A DNA stretch of 13,099 bases from Acidobacteriota bacterium (GTDB lineage: Bacteria; Acidobacteriota; Terriglobia; Terriglobales; Acidobacteriaceae). Made by a program: the position numbers and the translations under genes. The stretch's first letter is position 1; the number at the start of each line of letters is the position of its first letter. Below are positions 5,512 to 12,335 of this stretch, in pieces. The notes below the pieces were generated by a model, which was not told where the DNA came from, ran no database searches, and worked only from the letters and a program-made list of their open reading frames with translations. Location: NCBI GenBank assembly GCA_021779695.1, contig JAJYAE010000099.1:1-13099 (forward strand). The letters are read 5' to 3'.

Positions 5512-8322
5512 ATGAGACGTCGTGAATTGTTCAAGAACGGAATACGCGCGGGACTTGGCATCGCCGTCAGCCCGTTGTTGGCGGATCGCATGGCGGGAGA
5601 AGCCGTGACGCCAAAGAAGTCTGCCATTCCCTTGCAACCTTCTCCACTACTCGAATATCGTCTCTTCAGCCGCACAAGCAGTCAAGGACAAACAGAACTG
5701 GCGCAGTCCCGGAAAGGGCCATGGACTGCAGTTGCGCAGGGCGACACATTTGCTGGCATGCATGTGTTATCTGTTCCCGCAAAAGCAGGTGGCCGGTCAT
5801 GGACTTTGGTAGAGCGCAATGATGCTGCGTGCGGTGAGTTCCTTTACGTCGAGCCGTCGGGAGTAATTTGTAGAGTCACAAAACCGCTGGGTAAAGTAGG
5901 CATGCAGGAACCCCGCGCTATCGAGGCACGATCGCAGGATTATTGGGAACGGCTATTGAAAGCCGAGGACGATATTCTCGGTAAGGAGTACCTGGCAGAC
6001 CCGCGAGATCCAAGCCTGGAGCGCACGCGCGAGCTCCTGCCTCCGCTGATCTATCCCGAGACTTACATCGGAATGAAGGAGTATCCGCACAAGGTCGCTA
6101 TCTCATGGGACGGATCCATCGGCATTGAAAGAAGCTTCTTTAACGGAGTGCCAGGCTGGAGCATCCGCAGCGAAAGCTCCTCCGGCAACGCGAGCACCGC
6201 GAATGAGGGCGAGTTGAGTGAACTGGGCGCCGCTTTGCCCTTTGCGCTGAATGGGCAGGAGATCGACCGCTCCGAGGCCATGCAAGTATTCAGAATGCAA
6301 TTGGAATCCTGCCTGCCCATCACTCAGTACGTCTACCAGCGTCCTGCTGACGAAGCCGGCTGGGAACAAATAGCGTTCATGGGCCAGTTGCGGGGAAAGC
6401 CGGCGATATTCCTTCGCTTCCGTATTGTGAACTTCTCCGCGACGGCAAAGACTGTTGAATTCGCAATTTACCCGCCACTCGACGGCAAGCTTGAACCTCA
6501 CCCAGATAACAAGACCATTGTCATCACTGCTCCAACATGCACGGCGGAGATGAAACCCCGGCGGATTTCAGAAAGCAGGGCAGCGTTAACTTCAGAGTAT
6601 CCATTCAAAATGGCTAACGGCTTTCCGGTATGGGCTTTGTCGCTGGCTCCAGGAGACCACAAAGATTTGCATTTCGTTCTACCCGGTTACAGCGCCTCCG
6701 GGGCGCTCAGTCCGGATCCCGGGCAAGTTGGGGATGCTTTCTATGAGGCATTGAAGGGAGAATGCGAATCGTGGCAGGCGTTTTTTCAACGTGGCGCGCA
6801 GTTCGAGATTCCCGAGCAATTCATCAATGAAATCAGCAGAGGCGCGCTGACGAAAAGTCTTGTATGTGTCAATGGTGACGAGCCAGGCGGGGGGGCTTTG
6901 TGGTACCAGGGGTTTTGGCCCTTTTGTACTACATATCTCAGCCAGGTATTGCTCGAGTTAGGCTATTTCAGCGAGGTGCGTCGGTATATCTCGTATTTCT
7001 TGAAGACGCGAATAGAGCCAAATGGCAAGATCAACACCGGCTGGAATAATGACGCCAATCACCAAATCTTTGATGCAGGCTATTTCCTGAAATTGTTAGC
7101 CAGCTATTATTGGTATTCCCAAGACGCGAGCCTTTATACCGAGAATATTCAGCAGATTGATAAGATCGTTGGCTTTCTGCAGGCAAGCCGTGAGGAATCT
7201 CTCAAATCCTTCACTCCTGACGATCCGCGCTATGGCATGGTGAAGGGGATTCTGAGTTGCGATTGGTGGCAAAAACCGCCCGACTACTATTACACCAACG
7301 ACGGACCCATCTGGGAGGGACTGCGGGATTACGCGCAAATGCTGCAAGATATCGGCGTTTCGATGGGCCGGCATTCCTTGGTGGTCAAAGGTAAAGCACT
7401 AGCTCAGTACGCAAAGGAATACCATGCGATTTTGCGCAGGTCACTCGAAACAGCAAAGGAAAACGACGGTAACAAGCTAACTTTTATCCATATTCATCCA
7501 ATACTCGGGAATCCGAAGCGGCCTGTTCGGTGCATCTACTTGACCGATGAGTGGAGCAGGGCGCAGAGGCGCTTTCACGACTCGCCAAGATTGGCCGGCT
7601 CAGATCTGCTCACGGACGAGGAGCGCCGCTGCATCTTTGATTTTGAGTTTAATCATGACCAAACCGTGCTCGGGGTCCGTCGCTACCTTGCACCGAGACT
7701 CGACAATTTTCAATGCCACAACTCAGCCTTCCAGAAACTTCGGCTAGGCATGGTGCGAGAGTACCTCATGGAGTATTACGGCACCATTCAGGCACTTTTG
7801 GGGCCCGGACTCTGGTCTGGCTTCGAGCAGACTCAGCTCATTCCTTTGGAAGGAGAGAGAGGAAGGCGCAACGGATACGGGAAGTATATTGAAGGCCCAC
7901 GATTGTTCGGACATGAAGGGGCACATCCAACGTGGCCTATCGTGCGCCTCACAAAACAAATCTTCGCTTTTGACGAGCCAAATGGCGATGCTGTTTGGAT
8001 TGGAAGAGGAATCCCCCGGCATTGGTTGGCAAGTGGGCGTCCAGTGAGTGCGTCCAGACTCCCGACGCGGTATGGCAAGTTGGATATCAGATATGTCTAC
8101 CGTGCGGACGTGGGCCTGCTGACTGTAGAGATCGACCCACTCGAAAGGCGGTTCATTCCAGAACTCCGTATTGGCGCACGGGATCCTGAAGGCGGCTCAC
8201 TTCAACTGGCTCACTGTAGGGAATCTTCCATCGGATGCAGGGTGGACAAGGAAAAGGAGTTGATTATCGTTACGGGTGTGGATAGGCCCATATTTCTTGA
8301 GATCGGCTTTTCGCGGGAATGA
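5512..8322 (+). CDS. Tat-exported alpha/alpha-toroid glycosidase-like protein
   Basis: A large protein of 936 residues. It begins MRRRELFKNGIRAGLGIAVS, a twin-arginine (Tat) signal with RR before LFK and a hydrophobic stretch, so it is predicted to be folded in the cytoplasm and exported. Residues about 60-420 look beta-rich. From about 432 the helical repeats typical of six-hairpin glycosidases start: EIPEQFINEISRGALTKSLV, LWYQGFWPFCTTYLSQVLLE, INTGWNNDANHQIFDAGYF and TNDGPIWEGLRDYAQMLQD. These continue to about 750, and a beta domain ends the chain. Acidic residues in the NDGPIWEG and FNHDQTVLG segments are candidates for catalysis. GGGAGG (5499-5504) lies 7 bases before the ATG at 5512, so the in-frame extension to 5434 is rejected. 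It follows the barrel gene after 149 bases and is likely the exported arm of the same pathway. No specific GH family is assigned. Confidence 0.7.
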   Translation: MRRRELFKNGIRAGLGIAVSPLLADRMAGEAVTPKKSAIPLQPSPLLEYRLFSRTSSQGQTELAQSRKGPWTAVAQGDTFAGMHVLSVPAKAGGRSWTLVERNDAACGEFLYVEPSGVICRVTKPLGKVGMQEPRAIEARSQDYWERLLKAEDDILGKEYLADPRDPSLERTRELLPPLIYPETYIGMKEYPHKVAISWDGSIGIERSFFNGVPGWSIRSESSSGNASTANEGELSELGAALPFALNGQEIDRSEAMQVFRMQLESCLPITQYVYQRPADEAGWEQIAFMGQLRGKPAIFLRFRIVNFSATAKTVEFAIYPPLDGKLEPHPDNKTIVITAPTCTAEMKPRRISESRAALTSEYPFKMANGFPVWALSLAPGDHKDLHFVLPGYSASGALSPDPGQVGDAFYEALKGECESWQAFFQRGAQFEIPEQFINEISRGALTKSLVCVNGDEPGGGALWYQGFWPFCTTYLSQVLLELGYFSEVRRYISYFLKTRIEPNGKINTGWNNDANHQIFDAGYFLKLLASYYWYSQDASLYTENIQQIDKIVGFLQASREESLKSFTPDDPRYGMVKGILSCDWWQKPPDYYYTNDGPIWEGLRDYAQMLQDIGVSMGRHSLVVKGKALAQYAKEYHAILRRSLETAKENDGNKLTFIHIHPILGNPKRPVRCIYLTDEWSRAQRRFHDSPRLAGSDLLTDEERRCIFDFEFNHDQTVLGVRRYLAPRLDNFQCHNSAFQKLRLGMVREYLMEYYGTIQALLGPGLWSGFEQTQLIPLEGERGRRNGYGKYIEGPRLFGHEGAHPTWPIVRLTKQIFAFDEPNGDAVWIGRGIPRHWLASGRPVSASRLPTRYGKLDIRYVYRADVGLLTVEIDPLERRFIPELRIGARDPEGGSLQLAHCRESSIGCRVDKEKELIIVTGVDRPIFLEIGFSRE

Positions 8323-8326
8323 TGTG

Positions 8327-8349
8327 GTCTTTATTGGCCTGAGAAAGAC
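8327..8349 (+). terminator. Weak stem-loop after the cassette
   Basis: GTCTTT (8327-8332) can pair with AAAGAC (8344-8349) across an 11-base loop, starting 4 bases after the stop of the Tat-exported protein. The position suits a terminator, but the stem is short and no clear T-run follows. Confidence 0.2.
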
Positions 8350-8374
8350 GATTAATCCCGCATTTCCTTTCTGA

Positions 8375-8404
8375 GTGACACTCCTGAATCTCCAGAAGTG
8401 TCAC
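8375..8404. repeat. Inverted repeat ahead of the IS1380 remnant
   Basis: GTGACACT (8375-8382) is mirrored perfectly by AGTGTCAC (8397-8404), and the next bases CCTG/CCAG extend the pairing with one mismatch or wobble. The loop is very short. It lies between the cassette and the IS1380 transposase start. It may be a terminator serving the cassette, or part of the IS1380 left end that shields the transposase from outside transcription. Confidence 0.4.
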
Positions 8405-8463
8405 AATCGTCAATGTTTATGAAGGTGCAAGCACGACGAAGGCGTTCGGGAGGAATGAACTCG

Positions 8464-8995
8464 ATGGGTGAGAAGCAAAATCGACCCTTTCAGTTCTCAT
8501 TCAACACTTCGCTCAAGATTGGTTTTCAGGGTCACGAATCACCTCCGATGCCGGTTCGTTGCTGGTTCGGGAGTTGGATGAAAGACTCGAGCTCAGCCAG
8601 TTCATTTCCGGCAACCTGAAGGACGAGTGTCGCTGCAAGAACACGCAACTTTCCGTTTCCGATCTTCTGCGCCAGTCGATTTACAGCCGCGTAGCCGGTT
8701 ACGAAGACCTGAAAGACGCGGAGCGCCTTTCGCAAGACCCAACCTGCCACCTGATTGGCTCGGAGAAGATTCGCGATCGCGGCGCGGCTATGCCCTCGCG
8801 CCTGCATTGGTTTGAGACCCGGGTTTTGAAGCAAGCTAAGAACCTTAGCGCCTGGCGGCCATGAACCGGGAAATGGTTACCAAGGCCGAAAGTCAGGATC
8901 AGGCATCGCATGCTGGTCGCTGACCAGTTTGAAGCAACGGCTGGTGACGACGGGCGGGCGGCTGGTCAAACAAGCGCGGTCCAACTGGCTGCTGT
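8464..8995 (+). pseudogene. IS1380-family transposase, frameshifted and internally deleted
   Basis: Pieces of one IS1380 transposase are visible in order. MGEKQNRPFQFSFNTSLKIG (from 8464) is the start. A one-base loss near 8532 shifts to ITSDAGSLLVRELDERLEL, then KNTQLSVSDLLRQSIYSRVA and LKDAERLSQDPTCHLIGSEK, which are hallmark N-terminal motifs. A further shift near 8851 gives LAAMNREMVTKAE. Immediately afterwards (about 8893-8917) the sequence jumps to WSLTSLKQRLVTTGGRLVKQ and ARSNWLL, which belong near the end of the protein, and similarity stops at about 8995. The DDE catalytic core, several hundred residues in intact copies, is missing. The element therefore cannot move itself. The right end appears replaced by unrelated sequence. 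Confidence 0.85.
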
Positions 8996-9094
8996 ATAGA
9001 GATTTCAGGAAACAACATCGACAAGCTCGCGAAGTTCGCCAAACTGTTCCGCAAATGCTGGTTTCAGCCAGTTCGCCCAGCAAGGAAAGGATGA
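8996..9094 (+). pseudogene. 3' tail of an unidentified gene, fused to IS1380 debris
   Basis: Directly where IS1380 similarity ends, a different frame opens and runs to the TGA at 9092-9094, reading IEISGNNIDKLAKFAKLFRK followed by CWFQPVRPARKG. Its composition is protein-like and it has no start of its own. It stops 2 bases before the ATG of the following small gene, the spacing expected of a translationally coupled gene pair. I infer the end of a former upstream operon partner whose front half was removed by the IS1380 event. I do not recognise the family. Confidence 0.35.
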
Positions 9095-9096
9095 TC

Positions 9097-9486
9097 ATGA
9101 CGAATTCCAGCAGGCACAAGGACGAAACAGTAGCGGGCTTTTTGGAAGTGGGTAGGACAGATGGATGCACGACAATTGTAATCAAGAATCTTGATTGGAA
9201 AGTGGATCGCAGCGGCGTGGGCCACGTCGTGTTGTCACCGCGGCAAGCTCGTCATTTGGCCAGTTCGCTCATTCTGCACGCGGAGGAAGCCGAGGCTGAT
9301 GTGGCCCACCATCAGCCGACTTTGGGACTCACGGCGACTGAAGCAGGCCAGAAACATCGATTGAGCGCCTCGAAGCTCTGCGGTCCGCTGTTCCTGAGCG
9401 GAAGGGAGCATCAGGCGTCTAAGAGTTGTCTTGACCGCGACAAGTTGGGCATTGGCTCGCCGTTCCGAGAAGAAGGGGAATTCTGA
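9097..9486 (+). CDS. Small conserved-looking hypothetical protein
   Basis: A 129-residue soluble protein of unknown function. AAGGAAAGG (9082-9090) lies 6 bases before the ATG at 9097, a good start. The frame continues upstream into IS1380 remnant sequence, which is not part of the gene. The first ~65 residues look well folded: GFLEVGRTDGCTTIVIKNLD, then SGVGHVVLSPRQARHLASSL and ILHAEEAEAD. That suggests a short beta-strand pair followed by an alpha-helix with an acidic end. The second half (PTLGLTATEAGQK onward) is less regular and may be read-through past a lost stop or a divergent tail. There is no signal peptide or membrane helix. The tail of another gene ends 2 bases ahead. I have no functional prediction. 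Confidence 0.5.
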   Translation: MTNSSRHKDETVAGFLEVGRTDGCTTIVIKNLDWKVDRSGVGHVVLSPRQARHLASSLILHAEEAEADVAHHQPTLGLTATEAGQKHRLSASKLCGPLFLSGREHQASKSCLDRDKLGIGSPFREEGEF

Positions 9487-9812
9487 AAGAGTCTATCAAG
9501 ATAGCCAATCGAGAGCGAGGCGTTGTTTGCGAACGAGCTGGCCCTCACTGGAGTCAAGTCCTCGGAGCCTTTATCGGGTGAACGGATGGAAGGCCGAATC
9601 CGGGCCGTCGGATTGCTGCGTCAACGCCTTGGAAGGGATCTGTTCGTGCAGGACTGGGTGGAATGGCCCTGCTCAGAGGCCACGGACTTGCACAGGCTCA
9701 ACCGCCTAATGGTGGACTTTTTCGACGATTCTGCATTTGTCCGTTCATAAGACTTTCGCTGTTCGATGAAGATGAATCGACCGGTACGAAGAACCGTAAG
9801 CGTGGGAGGCCA
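9487..9812 (+). other. Unassigned region with a doubtful short frame
   Basis: The only frame of note runs 9523-9750 (75 codons, TTG start) and reads ELALTGVKSSEPLSGERMEG, then LLRQRLGRDLFVQDWVEWPC and LMVDFFDDSAFVRS. It has no obvious ribosome-binding site and I recognise no family. A further short frame across 9765-9835 gives DEDESTGTKNRKRGRPVGAR, a basic AT-hook-like stretch that stops soon after. Both are probably fragments between insertion-sequence remnants. The 12-mer GTAAGCGTGGGA at 9796-9807 is shared with the IS66 left tip at 11469. Confidence 0.3.
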
Positions 9813-9814
9813 GT

Positions 9815-10384
9815 TGGGGCGCGGTCTTCAGTGAGCTGAAAGAGCACGGACTGTGCGGCGTCAGTTATGTGGTGAGCGACGATCATCAGGGGATGGTGCG
9901 GGCCATCGAGCGGCATTTTTAGGGCGTGGCGTGGCAGCGCTGCCAAGTGCACTTTCTGCGCAACGCGCTCGCTCTGTGCGGCCAGCAGCAGCGGCCCCTG
10001 GTGGCGCGGCTGCTCAAAGCAGTCACCGAAGCGCCCACACGCGAGTTGACTAAAGCGGCGCTGGCCGCGGCCGTGGTGGAGTTCAAGACCAAGGCGCCCA
10101 AAGTGGCGCGGCTCTTGGAAGAGCACGGCGAACAGATGCTGGCCGTCTACGCACTGCCGGAGGAGCATCGCAAGCGCATGCGCACGACCAACATGCTGGA
10201 ACGCCAAAACCAGGAACTGAAACGGCGCACGCGCGTGGTGCGAGTTTTTCCCAATGACCGCGCGTGTCTGCGGCTGGCCTCGGCGCTGCTTATGGAAACC
10301 AATCAGGAGTGGATGGAACGCAAGTATCTGAACATGGACGCGGCCCAGATGGTTAGCAAGGAGGCCACCGCTCGCGCCGCCTGA
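9815..10384 (+). pseudogene. IS256 (Mutator-type) transposase, truncated with internal stop
   Basis: The frame begins without a start at WGAVFSELKEHGLCGVSYVV. It then has SDDHQGMVRAIERHF, whose aspartate is the second catalytic acid of the DDE triad of IS256 transposases, meets an amber stop (TAG 9920-9922), and continues with WQRCQVHFLRNALAL, the family's signature W-RC--H---N segment. It ends through RMRTTNMLERQNQELKRRTR (the third acidic residue is in MLERQNQELKRR) and VVRVFPNDRACLRLASALL to the TGA at 10382-10384. About 190 codons of an expected ~400 remain. The N-terminal half with the first aspartate is missing. It is therefore inactive. Confidence 0.9.
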
Positions 10385-10430
10385 TGGCCGGTTCCGCTTC
10401 GGGCTACGCCCTTCGCTCCACCGGCCATCA
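10382..10430. terminator. Perfect 10-bp stem-loop holding two opposing stop codons
   Basis: TGATGGCCGG (10382-10391) and CCGGCCATCA (10421-10430) form a perfect stem. A smaller hairpin, GGGC-TAC-GCCC, lies inside the loop. The outermost TGA on the plus strand is the stop of the IS256 transposase. On the minus strand the same arm gives the TGA of the AraC gene. It could act as a bidirectional terminator between the convergent genes, although no T-run follows on either side. Confidence 0.5.
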
Positions 10431-11366
10431 GCCAACATCAACCCACAACCCTGAGGAGAACGATTCTACAGAACTTTTAGGACTTGACTGAAATTCGATA
10501 GGGGTTTGCTGGGAGAAGCGTTTGAACACGGTGGCAAAATATTGAGAGGAACTGAAGCCTAGGTCTATCGCAATCTCAGTAACCGAGAGTTGCCCCTCAA
10601 TCAGGGCCTTCTTCGCCTCTTGTACTTTTGCCCTAAGGATGAACTCGCGCGGAGCTATACCCATTTCAGATTTGAACTTAACCTTAAACCTAGACAAAGA
10701 TAGCCGCGCAACATCGGCAAGCCCCTGAAGAGAGAAGTCGCCTTGAGGGCAACCTGAAATCTTCTCCACAACTCTGCTTATCGCCTTTGAGCATTGCCGA
10801 GGCTGGTCATTGTGGGCACAGTGGATTATTTCCAAGAGGACACCGAGCAATTCATATTTAATTGCGATCGACCTAAGATCATCCTTTGGCCTATCATAAA
10901 GTTCGAATAGACGATTCAACATGTACTTTAAGACTGGGCGCCCAACAAACTGCGGCCTTGGTATTCTTAATAATCTCCTCCGGACGATGGCTGTATCTGC
11001 CGAACATAGAGATAATAGTGAGGTGTCGGGCCTCGGAATCTTCAAAATTAACCAATACAAGATGCCGCAGTCCTCGGGCCGGCCACCAGTGTCATGCACT
11101 TTCCCGGGAGGAACCACAAACAGATCTCCTCCGACGAGGTTGTAGTCTCGCCCTTCTAATCGATAGGTTTGGCGGCCTCGTTCCAGGTAGCAAATCTCAA
11201 CTGCGCCTGGATGGCGATGGCTGCTCAAGCCAGCTTTGACCGAATGGTATTCGTAGCGTCCTAGCGCGACGACATCGGAAATTCCATACTCAAGAAAACT
11301 GATGATGCGGCGTTCCTGTGATTTTGAGTGCGGCTCGCCATGTATAGATTTTTTCTGTAGGGTCAT
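10428..11366 (-). CDS. AraC-family transcriptional regulator with cupin-like sensor
   Basis: A 312-residue regulator. The N-terminal half is a cupin-like ligand domain with SSHRHPGAVEICYLERGRQT, GRDYNLVGGDLFVVPPGKVH and DTGG, where the histidines and the G-P-GxxH pattern are typical of AraC sugar sensors. The C-terminal ~100 residues carry two helix-turn-helix motifs: DFSLQGLADVARLSLSRFKV first, then LSVTEIAIDLGFSSSQYFAT and VFKRFSQQTPIEF. AraC proteins usually end a few residues after PxEF. Here the last ~18 codons (SPKSSVESFSSGLWVDVG) lie in IS256-end sequence, so the natural C-terminus was replaced, probably without harm to the DNA-binding domain. I chose the ATG at 11366 over the open frame to 11528, because the longer start would read into the IS66 end. 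There is no clear Shine-Dalgarno. It may control the sugar cassette or its own, now separated, target. Confidence 0.85.
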   Translation of the reverse strand: MTLQKKSIHGEPHSKSQERRIISFLEYGISDVVALGRYEYHSVKAGLSSHRHPGAVEICYLERGRQTYRLEGRDYNLVGGDLFVVPPGKVHDTGGRPEDCGILYWLILKIPRPDTSLLSLCSADTAIVRRRLLRIPRPQFVGRPVLKYMLNRLFELYDRPKDDLRSIAIKYELLGVLLEIIHCAHNDQPRQCSKAISRVVEKISGCPQGDFSLQGLADVARLSLSRFKVKFKSEMGIAPREFILRAKVQEAKKALIEGQLSVTEIAIDLGFSSSQYFATVFKRFSQQTPIEFQSSPKSSVESFSSGLWVDVG

Positions 11367-11373
11367 ACGTCGA

Positions 11374-11403
11374 AATATACGATTGGACCAGTTCCAATGT
11401 CGA
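11374..11403 (-). promoter_or_regulatory. Possible promoter of the AraC gene
   Basis: On the minus strand TCGACA (11403-11398, 5/6 to the -35 consensus) is followed after 18 bases by TATATT (11379-11374, 5/6 to the -10). Transcription would start at or next to the ATG at 11366, implying a leaderless mRNA, which fits the lack of a ribosome-binding site. The IS66 element begins only ~65 bases further upstream, so any upstream activator site is lost or displaced. Confidence 0.4.
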
Positions 11404-11508
11404 GTGCCCGGCAAATTCTTTACCAGTGGAGTGAGACAAACTGCTCCGCGCACAGATTTAGGTTCTTCGTAAGCGTGGGAAGTTTCCCTCTGGCGAGAGA
11501 TCGCTTCT

Positions 11509-11916
11509 GTGGATAAGCATGGCTGCATGATTCATGCAGAAGATGCGGGTGTAGTACGTCGCGGCAGAAGGCGGCGGTCGGTTTCGGAGAAGTTGCAGAT
11601 TGTTCGGCTGACGATGGAACCTGATGCGAGCGTTGCGGAGATTGTGCGAGCCCATGGGGTGAACGTGAACCAGGTGTTCAAGTGGCGTCGCCTTTTCGAG
11701 AGGGGCCAGCTGAGCGATGCGGGAGCGACATCGACAGCATTGCTTCCGGTCACGATCTCTGCTGATGCGGAGACGAGGCCGGAGTCAGCCGTCAGCGCGC
11801 AGACGTTCAGCGGCAGCGCGATTCATATTGAACTGCCCGGTAGAGCAAACATCAGCGTTGAGAGCGGCGCTGATCTTACTCTGTTGCGCTGCGTTCTGGA
11901 GAGCCTGCGCAAGTGA
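11509..11916 (+). CDS. tnpA: IS66 accessory protein TnpA
   Basis: A 135-residue protein with the helix-turn-helix usual for IS66 Orf[21 protein letters not shown], then [20 protein letters not shown] place the recognition helix at the NVNQVFKWR block. It binds the element's DNA and supports transposition with TnpB and TnpC. The GTG at 11509 follows GAGAGA (11495-11500) by 8 bases. An ATG at 11527 is the alternative. Its stop overlaps the start of tnpB by GTGA, indicating translational coupling. Confidence 0.85.
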   Translation: MDKHGCMIHAEDAGVVRRGRRRRSVSEKLQIVRLTMEPDASVAEIVRAHGVNVNQVFKWRRLFERGQLSDAGATSTALLPVTISADAETRPESAVSAQTFSGSAIHIELPGRANISVESGADLTLLRCVLESLRK

Positions 11917-12260
11917 TCCATCTTCCCGCAGGGACCAGGATCTGGCTTGCCGCCGGCGTGACCGATATGCGCCGGGGCTTCGATGGACTCAGTGCACAGG
12001 TTCAGACGGTGTTGCAGCAACAGCCGTTCTCCGGACACGTGTTCTTGTTCCGCGGGCGCAGAGGCGACATCGTAAAGTGCCTCTGGTTCGATGGAGATGG
12101 CCTATGTCTTTTTGCGAAGCGCTTGGAGAAGGGCCGTTTCATCTGGCCACAGGCGACCGAAGGCACTGTTTGTGTATCGCGCGCCCAGCTTTCGATGCTG
12201 CTGGAAGGCATCGACTGGCGCAGACCGCAGCGGACTTGGACACCGGAGATAGCCGTGTGA
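11913..12260 (+). CDS. tnpB: IS66 Orf2-family protein TnpB
   Basis: A 115-residue protein, exactly the family size. It has the hallmark [20 protein letters not shown] near the start, then [37 protein letters not shown] and a final [10 protein letters not shown]. TnpB is required with TnpA and the DDE transposase TnpC for IS66 movement, but its biochemical role is not settled. The GTG start at 11913 overlaps the tnpA stop. The gene appears intact. Confidence 0.92.
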   Translation: MIHLPAGTRIWLAAGVTDMRRGFDGLSAQVQTVLQQQPFSGHVFLFRGRRGDIVKCLWFDGDGLCLFAKRLEKGRFIWPQATEGTVCVSRAQLSMLLEGIDWRRPQRTWTPEIAV

Positions 12261-12335
12261 GTAACGATGATGATTCTTTTGTGTTCATGCGGGTTTTCTG
12301 CTGCATTCAGACGAGATTGATGGCATACTCATCCC

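Larger units (their letters stand above)
9813..10485 (+). mobile_element. IS256-family element remnant, 5' end missing
   Basis: The remnant starts abruptly within the transposase catalytic domain near 9813 and extends past the transposase stop through a stem-loop to about 10485, where the AraC gene similarity resumes on the other strand. The bases 10459-10485 (reading TACAGAACTTTTAGGACTTG inside) resemble IS256-type tips with an ACAGAA-T-GGAC pattern. The matching left end is absent. Boundaries are approximate. Confidence 0.5.

Noticed and set aside
9698..10441. 247-codon minus-strand frame opposite the IS256 remnant
   Set aside because: It is the antisense of a GC-rich transposase; the His/Gln/Leu-rich product is typical of such shadows, while the plus strand has clear IS256 motifs.
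11367..11528. N-terminal extension of the AraC protein
   Set aside because: The first ~20 codons would come from the IS66 end, and the cupin domain begins well after the ATG at 11366.
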